Of a DNA stretch of 64,000 nucleotides, positions 31,151 through 41,166 are shown piece after piece. Under the pieces are notes generated by a model, which had not been told where the DNA came from, did no database searches, and saw only the letters and a list, made by a program, of their open reading frames with translations. This DNA is from Closterium sp. NIES-65 (taxonomy: Eukaryota > Streptophyta > Zygnematophyceae > Desmidiales > Closteriaceae): NCBI GenBank assembly GCA_948144175.1, contig CANXME010001453.1, positions 1,922,001 to 1,986,000 on the forward strand, written 5' to 3'. How positions within the stretch are numbered: the first letter of the stretch is position 1; each line of letters opens with the position of its first letter. A program made the translations under genes and the position numbers.

Positions 31151-32060
31151 TAGGTGGCTTCGTCTAGTCAGGTTAATGCGGCCAGTCAAGTAGTTGCCTC
31201 CGGCCAGGTTGCTGCATCTTGCTCTTGTCGATCACCCTCCCACCTGATATTTTTGTGGCACCACCGTCTAGGTCACCCGTCCCTTCCTTGCCAACATAGC
31301 ATGGCCAGCCAGCATCTTGTCTCAGGTCTCCTGTGGATCTTTGAGTCGCCCCCTTGCTCGTATGCGCCGACGTGCACTCCTTGCATCAAGGGTAGGCTGT
31401 GTGCCACCCCTCACTCCTCCCTTCGTCTGACCACCGCTCCCTTCCAGACCCTCCACTTGGACGTCTGGGCCTCAGCCCCTCGTCTTGAACCCGAGCGAGA
31501 GCGCCATTTCCTCGTGGTCGTTGACAACTACTCCAGGTACACGATGGTGTTTCCTCTCGCGAAGAAGTCCGAGGTGACTTCTATGCTGATCCGGTGGCTC
31601 TTGGCCACTGAGGGCACTCGTGGTAGTCGCGTTAGTTGTCTCCACTCCAACCATGGGGGTGCGTTCTACTCCAACGCACTTGCCGGATTCTGCAGCGAGC
31701 AGGGCATCACACAGTCCTCGACGCTTCCGGGGTCCCCATAGTAGAATGGAGTTACTGAGTGCCGCATTGGCTTGGTCATAGAGATCGCCCGCACCTCCAT
31801 GATCCATGCCCGTGTGCCCCATTTTCTGTGGCCCTACACAGTTCTCTACACCGCCGACCAGCTAAACCTTTGGCCTCGTGTCTCACGACCAGGAGACTCA
31901 CCAACCACTCTTTGGACTGCGTCGGACACGTCTGGGGCTGCCTTGCGCTTGTCCGCGACACCTCTGCAGATAAGCTCTCGGCCTGCGTCATCCCCTGTGT
32001 CTTACTTGGTTTCCCGGTGGACGCTCCTGACTTAGCATTTTAACACCCTTCCCTCCACGT
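31151..32060 (+). pseudogene. Copia H GAG-pre-integrase and integrase
   Basis: Encodes FLWHHRLGHPSLPCQ and CTPCIKGR (zinc region), then FQTLHLDVWAS (D), CLHSNHGGAFYSN (the second Asp is Asn, the Glu after GG is Ala) and a stop in the SP-QNG stretch (TAG at 31741-31743), then WPYTVLYTADQLNLWPRV. Catalytic residues are lost. Confidence 0.82.
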
Positions 32061-32222
32061 TCCCTCAACTCCCCTCACGTCCGGTTTGACGAGTAAGTGT
32101 CATACTACGCTCGCTACCCCTCTCAAGGTCTCCCAGTTCCCCCTCCCCCCCTCTTCCTCGCCCCCTCTCGTCCTCCTGCTCCTGCTCCCCGGGTACCCCC
32201 CCCCCCCCCCCTCCCCACCCCT
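32061..32222 (+). pseudogene. Copia H proline-rich integrase tail, truncated
   Basis: After FDE and a stop (TAA) comes SYYARYPSQGLPVPPPPLFL and a C-rich tract (about 32187-32213). It ends at the copia Z primer site. No RT of copia H is present. Confidence 0.6.
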
Positions 32223-32234
32223 GCTCTGAGACCA
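32223..32234 (-). promoter_or_regulatory. Copia Z primer-binding site
   Basis: Minus strand TGGTCTCAGAGC, one difference from TGGTATCAGAGC, next to the 5' LTR of Z. Confidence 0.65.
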
Positions 32235-32366
32235 TTTCAAGAGTGATGCATAGCGGAATGATAATGACTAGCAAGATGGGAGATATAAACCCCAAACCTA
32301 GAAAATGTTGTACTCCTTACAGCCCCACTCACTATAGCCTATCAACATAATGTATAACATTTGACA
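32235..32366 (-). repeat. Copia Z 5' LTR
   Basis: Pairs with 853-985 over its whole length. On the minus strand it starts TGTCAAATGTTATACATT. Its outer edge is at the TSD CATGA. Confidence 0.82.
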
Positions 32367-32371
32367 CATGA

Positions 32372-32415
32372 GCATTGTTGTGCCCCACGTGAGGAAGCTC
32401 AAGGTGTATAAATGA
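32372..32415 (+). pseudogene. PTRHD1: PTRHD1-like last exon (3' part) and stop codon
   Basis: After removal of copia Z and one target duplication, A852 joins GC (32372-32373) to restore a Ser codon. The frame then runs IVVPHVRKLKVYK to TGA at 32413-32415. This matches the family C-terminus (a KKxKLxK-type ending) and makes the total conserved segment 60 residues, the same as human PTRHD1 from VVLE onward. That exact match supports both the gene call and the insertion boundaries. Confidence 0.85.
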
Positions 32416-32706
32416 GGGGGGTTTGGATCTATGAGTATATGTTATTCTGCGGAACAGGTTTCCAAGATGAAGCAACTCCTATTTTGCTTATTTACTCCAC
32501 AAGCATGAATATTCAGGATAACGATACTTCACGTGAGTAGCAAGTCACTTTGTGGTAGACTGTACTGTACTCATATTTTTGAAACAATCACGATTCAATC
32601 AATCACAGGGACAATTGACCACCACCAACATTTTCCACGTTGGCGCTCGCAACGGCATTCCTGCTGGCGCTCAATTTCCCGTTTCCTTAAAAAACAACAC
32701 TGAACT
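32416..32706 (+). other. Presumed 3' UTR and downstream of PTRHD1-like gene
   Basis: Non-coding and AT-richer than the retrotransposons. No clear polyadenylation signal could be assigned. It ends at the MITE target duplication ACTGAACT (32699-32706). Confidence 0.45.
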
Positions 32707-33082
32707 TAGGCATGGGCAAAAGACCCGGTCGGGTCGGGTCGGGTCCTTATATTGGGATTGACTACCAGGGGGGGTCGAGAAGTGTATACATGGTCGGGTA
32801 ACAGAATACCCGGTACCCGGCCCGGTGGTTCTAGGTCGGGTCAGTTATACCCGTACCCGGGGGGTGTGCCTAGGGCTAGGGTGACGAACATATAAGAAAG
32901 CCAACAAAAGGGTATTCGGGTATACCCGACCCGACCTCGGGTATACCCGATCTGACCGCGGGTTGGGTCAACATCCCGGGGCCAAATACCCGAAGTCGGG
33001 TATACTCAACCCAACCCGATCTGAGCCTTGAGTCGGCCTAAACGGGTCGGGTTGGGTCGGGTCGGGCTGATGCCCATGCCTA
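32707..33082. mobile_element. hAT-like MITE
   Basis: 376 bp with 12-bp terminal inverted repeats TAGGCATGGGCA / TGCCCATGCCTA and a perfect 8-bp target duplication ACTGAACT (32699-32706 and 33083-33090). The 8-bp duplication and terminal sequence are typical of hAT transposons. Subterminal regions are dense with GGGTCGGGTC and its complement ACCCG, likely transposase-binding repeats. Non-coding, so non-autonomous. Confidence 0.88.
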
Positions 33083-33090
33083 ACTGAACT

Positions 33091-34860
33091 TCTGTCGAGG
33101 TGCGCAACTTCAAATAGTGCACGGCTCGACGCCATCGTCAAATAAACCAACCCAGCAGGAGCGCCTATTGCGCTCCCCGCCTCCTCATTTGTCTCATGTT
33201 CTTTGCCTACCAACACTAGAGAGCTCAGCCAGCACGAGCGATACACCTTCTCTAGCATGCGAGTATTTAGCTGAATGAGTTCGATTGAAGTTACATGGTG
33301 GGTACCAGCCCTCAACGGTAAGTGCTAGTTTCGCGAGGCACCACCATGACAAACCAGAGAGCTGCTTTGGATAACGGCTACTAACATGACACACAAGGTA
33401 AGCTCTCATTGGCGCAACACTAACAAGTGTCGGATTAGTTAAATTCTTTCTCAAAGGTCGTGAGCAGCCCATGGCATCCAGCGCGCCTCGCAGCACAGCC
33501 TTTCTCCAAGGCACAATCAGCGCGTATCCCCCACCTCCGCGCGCACTATTTGGTCCTCTTCTACGCTCAAGTTCGAGCCTCCCAAATGGTGAGCACGTTT
33601 CCAGCATCCTATTCCACGCCTAAACTCTTTCTCGTCTACGGGCCCTTTTTTCTATCATCGTTTTATGAACTTATTTTTCCCCTGTGCACTGTGCTTTTTC
33701 CGTGTGCTTCTTGCTCCTCAGAAAATGATGACATCTTGTGTGTTGATATATTCCAGCCGCACAAGCCTCATCAACCATGGCACATCGTCGCACGGAATAT
33801 ATCAATGCGCACGGAACCATGCGACTATGCGCACGGAACCATGCGACTATGCACACCAATGCTCGTCTCGTCGCTAGAGCCAACACTCAGTGAGCGCAGG
33901 CGCGACAGCGTGGGCAAAGGGATGAGAAGTCCTGACGGGGCGGCGGCCGCCAAGCGGCTGCGGCCGCGGAAGGAAGGCAACGCGCCAAAGAAAGTGGAGG
34001 CACCCGTGTCGGGTGCCGGGTGTGCCAAGGGCGAGCTAGATGCATTAAAGACGTGGCTGTGCAGCGGAGAGGCGCACAGAGAGAGTGCAGAGGGGGAGAA
34101 GGACGGCGGCGGCAGGGGCACAGGCAAACCATAGGCCGGCCCAGGCAGCCGCTGACGGCTCCTCAGGTGAGACGCGAGTGTGTGGAACGGCTTCCCACTA
34201 ATGCGGCTTTCAACTCATCCATGCCTCACGTCGCCCACACCTGCAAATTCTTTGCTTCTTGAGTCATCGCAAGCCATCTCTCACCCCCCCTTCTCTCTTC
34301 CCTCCCCTCCACTTTCCTATACCCAGTTCATAGCACCATACCACTGCTCTATGATGTCACAACATGTTCTCACTCTTTCTCATGTCGCAGCTTCACATCA
34401 CTCTACTCATGTCACAGTATGTAGTGTCTGCTGCTAGCGTCAATGAAATTAGGCAACAACATAAGTTGGCGCTGGCCCTAGCATCATATCACTGCTTACT
34501 CTTGTCACCACAAGTGCTCACTCCTCCTCGTGTCACAGCATCATATCACGTTGGCGCGTGTCAACGTTGGCGCATGTCAAGGCATGTAGTGTCTACTGCT
34601 GGCGTTGCAACGTGACGCATAAGGTCTATGCTGTTTATGTCACACCATCTCATTGCTGCTTTTTTTGTTTGAGCATGTGCGTAGTCTTGCTCGTGTCAAG
34701 GCATCATATAACTACTGCTCATGTCAAAGCATGCAAGGTCTATTGGCGGCGTCACAACATGAGCCGACACTGCTGCCATGTTGAAGCATAAGGTGACTGT
34801 TGTTTCCTGTCAAAGTATCTCAACAATGCTTTCTAATCCTTCCTGTCTCGGCTTCGCATA
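33091..34860 (+). other. Low-coding host sequence with simple repeats
   Basis: No confident gene. A 23-bp unit (GCGCACGGAACCATGCGACT plus TAT) is repeated twice at about 33809-33854. A GC-rich frame at 33880-34134 encodes a basic, low-complexity tail (KRLRPRKEGNAPKK; GELDALKTWL) that could be an exon but has no recognised domain. From 34350 to 34800 many diverged CATGTCACAGCATCATATCA-like units recur. A splice-like TTGATATATTCCAG occurs at about 33742-33755. Confidence 0.35.
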
Positions 34861-34861
34861 G

Positions 34862-34973
34862 CTGCTGCTCATGTCACAGCTTCATATAGTTGCTGCTCAT
34901 ATCATAGCTTCATATAGCTGCTGCTCATGTCACAGCTTCATATAGCTGCTGCTCATGTCACAGCTTCATATAG
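34862..34973 (+). repeat. 28-bp tandem repeat, four units
   Basis: Unit CTGCTGCTCATGTCACAGCT plus TCATATAG repeated about four times, with the second unit slightly diverged. It is the ordered end of a looser CATGTCACAGC-type repeat field starting near 34350. Confidence 0.8.
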
Positions 34974-34994
34974 CATTGCATCTGCTTCTTCTCT

Positions 34995-35086
34995 GCACCA
35001 TCAAGCCCAGACAAAGTGCCGGGTGATGCTGTGTCCGATAAGACCGTGCGCCTGTGGACTTCTGACTTACTGATCATGCTAAACTG
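34995..35086 (+). CDS. Possible WD40-repeat exon
   Basis: An open frame reads PDKVPGDAVSDKTVRLWTSD and continues to LLIMLNW. It ends at a GGTGAGT splice donor (about 35086-35092). SDKTVRLW is the typical final strand of a WD40 blade. An acceptor could lie in the pyrimidine-rich CTTCTTCTCTGCACCATCAAG just upstream. Only this one blade fragment is visible, so the parent gene cannot be named. Confidence 0.3.
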
Positions 35087-35092
35087 GGTGAG

Positions 35093-35740
35093 TAGGATAG
35101 TTTATTCTTTGTATAGATTGTATATGTATTGTGCCTTATAATAATCAACATAGGGATTTGAGTGCCCTTTTCTCCTTCCCATCATGTGGACTATTCATCT
35201 CACTCTATTCGTCCCGTTTCTTACAAGCATCCCTAAGTTGCCTGCTTCAACCTCATCTCTTACTAGGCATACGACTGGCCGGAGACTGCCATCACAACCT
35301 CAACACCTCCAATAGACTCCAGAAGAAACACCATGGGATAGCAAACTAAGGCATGAAGGTTTACTCAAAATCGTGATTAAGGTTTACATAGAAAAGGTCT
35401 CGATAGCATCCTAGAGCAACCAGGATGCTCTCCGGACCTTCAGATTCGTTTTGTCTTACCCATAGGCTGGATTATCAACCTTAGGAGTCAGCTGAGGGCT
35501 GACCAATCAGTGTTGCTTTGAAAAGAAAAAGCTTATGTTTATGTGTGTCCTTCACAAAAAAGGCTGAACATGGCTGAACCATTATTACACCGCAGTGTAG
35601 GTGATGAAGTTTGGCATTGACTGAATGATATTACAGGTACTCAGCTCAGCTCATACTATCTATAGCAATTTTTCAGCACTTTTTATTGAGCCGCTCAACA
35701 TCGCATACAAGACCAATTGTTATTCGCCCCTTTTAGTTAG
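35093..35740 (+). other. No gene recognised
   Basis: AT-rich, unique-looking sequence, perhaps intron or intergenic. I see no repeats, LTRs or conserved frames. Confidence 0.4.
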
Positions 35741-36737
35741 CAATGCTTATGCCGCCTTCGTGCACTGCATTTGCCAAACCATGCATCGCTGACCCGGCCG
35801 AGTCGGCCTATGCTTCGGGACTAGCATTCAAGAGCATCTCCCCCTTACCCAAATCAGCAGCACCCCACTACTGCCTTTGCCTCATAGCACTGTACTATAA
35901 ACCCACTAATGCTTTAGCACTCACATAGCGAAACAACCTCTTGGCCGCTTCCAGCTGCTCATGACTGGGGTGTGAAACCACACTAACAAGCCTGGATGTA
36001 GCAAATGCAATGTTAGACCGCGTGTGGTTCCCAGCATAGTTGAGTGCCCCAACCATGGAATGAAATAGCTTCTTGTCACTTCCACCCACCACCTCCTCAT
36101 CAGCACAGGGCTCCACAATGAACCCCGAAGGCCGTGGGGTTGCTTGCTTTCCTCCATTCTGCAGACCGTACTTCTCGGCCAGCCCTTGACAAAATTTCTT
36201 CTGGTGCAACCTCAACACTTCCTTGTCAAGGTCCCTCTCCACATGCATCCCCACTTAGTACTTCATATCTCCCATCTTCAAGCACTTGAACTGCATATCC
36301 AGCATCTCCTCCATACAATCAATCATCGCAGATGACTCAGAGAAGAGAAGGATGTGTCAACGGGAGTTGGGTGTGGCCTTTCCCGTTGTCTGCTGAAACC
36401 CCTTAGCCACAGGCCTTGACTTGTAGCGGGTTAGCTCCCCATGAGGTCCATACTTGTGCTTGAAGATCAACTTCGAAGAGATTGCCTTCTTCCCAAGAGG
36501 CAGCTTACATAACTCCCAAGTCTCATTCTCCAGCAGAGAGTCATACTCCTTCACACTCTGCTTCCACTTCTCAGCGTCGAGCCCACTCAACGCCTCTGCT
36601 AGCATCTTGGGCTCAGGGACGGCTGCCCAGTAGCAGTGCGTTATCTCATCCTCATCACACTGCTCAGCCACACTCCCAGGCCGTACCACCTGTGGCTGGC
36701 CACGACTTGGATAGGTCAGCCTGGCAGGAGGGCACAC
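35741..36737 (-). pseudogene. Copia J reverse transcriptase, truncated
   Basis: Minus-strand fragments: DAEKWKQSVKEYDSLLENET, IFKHKYGPHGELTRYKSR (RT start, 36357-36737), then after a gap LHQKKFCQGLAEKYGLQNGG, FHSMVGALNYAGNHTRSNIA and AAKRLFRYVSAKALVGL (35895-36254). The middle of RT, including the YxDD region, is missing or degenerate around 36255-36356. No RNase H or LTR follows on the left. It belongs to a different copia lineage from A/C. Confidence 0.8.
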
Positions 36738-37680
36738 ATCCCTACTAGGATGCTCAGGCAGGTGTGGGGCATGTGGTGGAGTAGCTGCTGCTGCGGCTGC
36801 TGCTGCTGCTCTTGCTGCTGCTGCTGCTCTACCTCAGGTTCTCCCCCATCCTCAGCCACCCCTGAGATCTCCTCCTCTGAAACAGTAACCTCCACCTGTC
36901 TTGAAGGCCACTGCACCTCATCAGCCTCAATGATTAGCGGTGTAGTAGGAAGCTTCTGTTGCTGCTGCTTCCACTCTTTGTAGTACAGTGGCGCAAGGAA
37001 CTTCACATGCCTTGAAACAGACAGCTTTTGGCTGGTCAATTCCCGCAGCAGCCAGCCCTTGTGGTCCTTTGCAATCCCCAAGTGCACACCCCATCTCCCT
37101 GAAGCTTCCAACTTTCCCCTCTTCTCCTTAGGCACATGAAATACCACCATGCAGCCATAGGCTCTCAGCATGTTGACTGCTGGTGCACTCCCATACCACT
37201 TGGTGTATGGGACCCACTGCTTGTCAACAGAGCCGCTGCCTCCTCCCCCACGGTCTTGAGAGGGTACACCCAGACCGCACGCGTGTGGTCATCCACGATG
37301 GTCAAGAAGTAGCGGCTGCCTGTGAGGGAAGGGGCCCTTGTAGGGGCCCACCAAATCCATGTGTACAATCGCGAGCATGGCCTTGGCTGGCCCTGTGTTG
37401 TTGCTGAAGGGAAACTTGGTGAACTTGGTCTCAAGGCATGTAGAGCAGCTCCCAATTTCCTTGGCTGCCACCTTCAACTCCAACCCCTTCAAGCTCCCAT
37501 CCTTCAGCAAATTCTGCAGCATAGGGAAGTTCGCATGACACAACCTCTCTTGCCACGTCTCCCAGTTAGCCTCACCACTCCCTGATGAAGCCTTTGCCCA
37601 TGCAGCTGTCCCACCCAAACCAGCAAGTACCTCACCATATGGCTGCTGTGGCTGCTGCACCTTCTTGACTGCTGTGGCAA
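36738..37680 (-). pseudogene. Copia J integrase and GAG-pre-integrase
   Basis: Minus strand: WQERLCHANFPMLQNLLKDG and CSTCLETKFTKFPF (zinc region), HMDLVGPYKGP (first Asp), SRYFLTIVDDHTRAVWVYPL, then AYGCMVVFHVPKEKRGKLEA, GIAKDHKGWLLRE and the acidic linker before RT with a poly-Gln run (CAG repeats, about 36785-36840). The core with the second Asp and the Glu is deleted near 37170. It starts abruptly at about 37680. Confidence 0.8.
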
Positions 37681-37934
37681 CCTCTCTTTACTGTATGTTA
37701 TTGACCTCATCTCATCACTCTCTACTACAAATTCCTAACCCTGCCTTGGCGATTCTTGGTTGGGGGAACCGAGGGCGATATTGCTGCTACACTCGTGGTT
37801 TCTTTATGGGCAAAACATTGGTTCCTTACGAGCACTATCGGGAATGTCTAGGGATTACCAAGATCCTGACATATTGTGTATTCAGTTCACTCCTCCGCCC
37901 TAGTGGGTCATGGTGGAGACTCACAAGCGTAGTT
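37681..37934. other. No gene recognised
   Basis: Unique-looking sequence between copia J and copia T. No conserved frame or repeat seen. Confidence 0.4.
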
Positions 37935-38360
37935 TAGCAGAAGTGGTCTACTAGTAGGGAAAGTGGGGTACAAGTAGGAATTTCAAAAGAATGATCGTAC
38001 TCTATACTATGCAATTGACTAAAGCCTCAAATAGGTTATATATATTTATATTTGTATTTGACCCACCCCTGTTGGCTATGGGCATCAAAATAAGCAAGAC
38101 CGGCACACGGTCACAAGACCAATTAAGAGAAGCAATCAAGCAAGAGATATAGTTCATGGTGGTATGGCAAGCCGGCCTTTGTTACAAACGGCTACAAGGC
38201 CAGTTCTAGAGTTCACCAATATATATAAACATCAAAGTAAGGAGAACAAGAAACAAGAGACAAGATAACAATAAACAAAAGGTCGTCTGAACAAAGCCAA
38301 CCTGTGAGCAAAACCTATGTTGATCACCAAGCTGGGGGGCTGGTGAAGATGTATGCAACG
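37935..38360 (-). pseudogene. Copia T 3' end: probable LTR and Pol tail
   Basis: On the minus strand, sequence at 38240-38360 aligns with the end of the copia Z RNase H region (CATCTTCACCAGCC and surrounding). The shared post-Pol segment (CTTGTAGCCGTTTG, TTGATGCCCATAGCC) follows. A probable 3' LTR starts near 38068 as GGGTCAAATACAAATATAAA, a mutated TGTCAAATAC start. The outer LTR edge (about 37935) is approximate. Confidence 0.5.
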
Positions 38361-38760
38361 TTTATGCTTCTCTACTATAGCATACTCTACGTCCACGGCG
38401 TACCCATGTTGGAATAAACCCTTGAGTAGGGGGTCCATCCCGTTGAACTGGATCCCTGCTACATGCTTGGGTTGGGTCAATGCATCCGCCTTGTTGTGTA
38501 ACCCTGGCTTGTAGACGATGTCGTGGTGGAAATTTGTCTCGAAAAAGTCCATCCATCGCATCTGTCGTCGTGAAAGCGTAGGTATCTGAGACTGCAGTAA
38601 TCAGTATAGTCTGTTGTTTGGGTTCCTTCCACGTAACACCTTCATGCCTTGAAGGCTTTGACAATCGCCAAGGCTTAGCGCGACTGCCTTGTTGTGTAGC
38701 CCTGGTTTGTAGACGATGTTATAGTGATAGCGTGTTTCGAGGAAGTCTATCCATGGCGAA
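38361..38760 (-). pseudogene. Gypsy fragment U: two copies of an RNase H-linker segment
   Basis: Minus strand encodes IVYKPGLHNKADALTQPKHV and GLFQHGYAVDVE (38361-38561), nearly the same as the linker of gypsy B (10090-10240). RNase H-like EGT-TTDYTDYCSL lies at about 38580-38640. A second YNIVYKPGLHNK copy lies at about 38690-38760. It is a rearranged scrap without LTRs, sitting in copia T. Confidence 0.75.
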
Positions 38761-38879
38761 GACTGTCCTACGAATCCTGTTTTTTTAGAGTTGTAAGATT
38801 TCCAAACATGAGTACTTCAAACGTACATGTTTTTGAATACTGAGAAAATTCAGAGTAGCGACTTAGCGGATAATGGGTC
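38761..38879. other. No feature recognised
   Basis: Short AT-rich stretch before copia K. Confidence 0.3.
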
Positions 38880-38996
38880 TGTCAAATTACATTTGTATGT
38901 GTAGGCTGTAGTGGGGTGCAACACTTTAGGTCAAACCTAGTACTGGTACTCATCCTTGCTTGCTAGTCCATCATTCCTGCACAGTTGATTCTTACA
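38880..38996 (+). repeat. Copia K 5' LTR
   Basis: 117 bp, TGTCAAATTACATTTG to GATTCTTACA, with the lineage block GTGTAGGCTGTAGTGGGGT. The primer site TGGTATTCAGAGC follows at 38997-39009. There is no 3' LTR partner in the window. Confidence 0.82.
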
Positions 38997-39009
38997 TGGT
39001 ATTCAGAGC
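38997..39009 (+). promoter_or_regulatory. Copia K primer-binding site
   Basis: TGGTATTCAGAGC, an initiator-Met-like site with one extra T, as in gypsy G. Confidence 0.7.
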
Positions 39010-39099
39010 AGGAAACCTGTTAGGTTTTTAGGGCCCACTGATCGTTCCACTAGTTCTTGCCCAAAGCGCCCTTGTGCTGTCCAGCCCTCTCGCACATTG

Positions 39100-39590
39100 T
39101 CACGCTGCCCTGCAGCTACTCGCACTGCCTGCCCTAGCGCGCTGCCCTTTGGTCACGCGCACCCCTGTTGCCCGCGTGCAGCCCCTGCCCCGAGCGCCCC
39201 CGCTGCCCGCGAGCAGCCCCTACCCCGCGCGCCACTGCTGCACGCGAGCAGCCCCTGCTACCCGCGAATAGCCCCTGCCCTGCGCGCCCCTTCTGCTCGC
39301 GAGCAGCCCCGCAGCCCAGTGCGCCCCGCAGCCCTAAACGCGCCAGCGCGCCCCGCAGCCCTAAACGCGCCAGCGCGCCCCGCAGCCCAGCGCGCCAGCG
39401 CGCCCCGCAGCCCAGCGCGCCAGCGCGCCTCGCAGCCTAGCGCGCCAGCGCGCCCCGCAGCCTAGCGCGCCAGCGCGCCCCGCAGCCTAGCGCGCCAGTG
39501 CGACCCACAGCCCAGCGTGCCAGCGCGCCTTGCTGCTAAGCGCGTTAGCGCACCCCGCAGCCCAGCACGCCAGCGCGCTGCTACTGCACA
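39100..39590 (+). repeat. Copia K GC-rich leader minisatellite
   Basis: A 25-bp unit (CGCGCCAGCGCGCCCCGCAG plus CCCAG) is repeated about nine to ten times at about 39355-39585, preceded by looser GCGAGCAGCCCCTGCC units. A unit length of 25 is not a multiple of three, consistent with an untranslated leader. Confidence 0.85.
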
Positions 39591-39872
39591 CGCTACTACT
39601 GGTGCGCTATGCCCTGCCGAACAGCGCTGCCCAGCCCGAGCCGCGCTGCTCTGCCTTGCCCCTACTGAGCCACACTGTCCTACTGCTGCTTCTACTGCTA
39701 CTTCTTCGGCTGCTGCTACTACTGGTGCTGCTGCTCGCGCTGCCACTGCTGGCACTACTGCTGTTACTGTGCTAGTCTGTGCCCTGCTGCCCACGTACTC
39801 AAGTGGCCTTCACAGTCACTTCAACAGTCGCTACTGCCCTTTCGCCACTGCTACTGACTGCCACTGCCTGTC

Positions 39873-40590
39873 ATGGCCACTATCACGGTAGTCGCAATGG
39901 CTAAGGGTGGACAGCAGCAGCCACTACCTCTCTGGGACACACTATCCCCGCAGCAGCTTCGCGAGTGGGTTATTTAGCGAGCCCGTCTAGGTGGTGGAGA
40001 CTTTGGTTTTCTGCGTAATGCACAGCGGTGGTAGCATAGAAAGTAGGAGAACTTCCCCCCACTGCTGCTTAGTGAGTTGGTTTCTCAGTGGTGTGTCCCT
40101 GGTTCTATAGAGGCTGCTGCTCTAGGTGCTAGTGAGTCTGCTGCCACTCCAGGTGCTAGTGAGTCTGCTGTAGTTTTAGGTGCTTGTGCGTCTACTGCCA
40201 CAGGTCCTGCCTCAGGTGAGGCCTTGCACACTTTCACACTTGACTCAGGCGCGTCACGTTGCTTCTTTCATGACTGCACCACACTCACACAACTTGCTGC
40301 ACTGGTACCAGTCTCACAGGCTGACCCCATTGGGGGCCCAGTAGTCGCACGAGCCTCCACTGTCCTCCCTTGTCCATCAGTCCCCTCCGGGTCTCTCACA
40401 GGTCTCCACCTCCTCGAGTTTTCGACGAACTTGTTGAGCAACGCAGTTCTCCAGGATGCATGGGTTGACAACTTCATTCCTGGAGGACGTGTGGCGATAT
40501 GTAAGTACTTACGAACTGGCCGTCACGTTGCAACGTTCTCTTGTCAGCCTGGGTCCGTACTGTACATACTGACCATGAACCCAGCGGCCG
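39873..40590 (+). pseudogene. Copia K reduced Gag and protease
   Basis: ATG at 39873 opens MATITVVAMAKGGQQQPLPL, which runs straight into the Gag C-terminal LSPQQLREWV. The roughly 250-residue capsid domain found in copia C and L is missing. Stops follow (40013 region). From about 40100 the frame gives Ala/Ser-rich repeats (LGASESA) and a protease with TFTLDSGASRCFFHD, continuing to TFSCQPGSVLYILT. It ends at an inverted junction with copia L. Confidence 0.78.
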
Positions 40591-41166
40591 ATTCACCCTG
40601 AAAATCCACATGCCATCGACTATGTTCACCCTACGAGGGGGAAATTTGTCAACGTAAGTGCCTGTGGACTTCCAGAATGCCATCTCTGCGTCCATGGTTG
40701 TCTGCCACTGAGAGGAGTAGGGACCCGTAATCGCCTTTGCGTAAGAGCGCGGGGTCGGGATGTCTTATGCATCCGGGCCTCCCTCATGTGCAAGCAGCAT
40801 GGACACGAGATGAGGTACAACAACTGCAAGACACTCAAAGTCCTCCTGCCTGTCCTCAAGGATGTCCGTGCCAAGAGCACACTCACCCCCGACGGACGGA
40901 GGACAGTCAGAATCAGACTTAGCAACAAGACTAGCGGGGTAGTCAAGACGACAGGCGGCAGCAAAGTCAACAAGCTCAGCAACAAGGGCTGACCCAGTAG
41001 TGGACTCAAACAAAGGGTCAGTGACAACATTGGCTAGAAGACGTGTGACAGTAGGACTGGTAGCACGAACTAAGTCTGACTCAGGGTCTGGACCGTTAGG
41101 AAGAGAGGACGCAGGAGGAGATGGCAGAGGAACTTGCTCTGGAATAGAGGAAGGACGAAGTGTCAT
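40591..41166 (-). pseudogene. Copia L reverse transcriptase N-terminus and pre-RT
   Basis: Minus strand: pre-RT VGGECALGTDILEDRQEDFE, then MDAEMAFWKSTGTYVDKFPP, then NIVDGMWIFRVNRPLGSW, where the RT is cut by the junction with copia K. The rest of RT, RNase H and the 3' LTR of L are absent. Closely similar to copia Q (54420-55060). Confidence 0.82.

Larger units (their letters stand above)
853..32366 (-). mobile_element. Copia element Z: outermost LTR retrotransposon, filled with nested insertions
   Basis: A minus-strand Ty1/copia element flanked by TSD CAAGA (848-852) and CATGA (32367-32371). Its 3' LTR is 853-985 and its 5' LTR is 32235-32366, with a primer site just inside the latter. The LTRs differ at roughly 18-20 of about 133 positions by eye, so Z is old. 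The boundaries are independently confirmed because deleting this interval and one TSD restores the PTRHD1-like frame exactly. From the 3' end it retains RNase H, reverse transcriptase, the pre-RT segment and part of the linker. Its integrase, protease and gag are not recognisable between 23490 and 32222, where elements S, G and H lie. Nested inside are TRIM1, copia A with gypsy B and copia C, TRIM2, S with G and TRIM3, and H. Confidence 0.8.

Noticed and set aside
32187..32213. G-quadruplex regulatory element
   Set aside because: The C-run corresponds to the proline-rich integrase tail common to these copias; no independent sign of regulation.
33460..34134. 224-codon frame as an intact gene
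   Set aside because: No recognised domain, likely crosses intron-like sequence and simple repeats; kept only as a low-confidence note.
39355..39585. CRISPR-like regularly spaced array
   Set aside because: The 25-bp units are directly adjacent with no unique spacers, in a eukaryotic retrotransposon leader.
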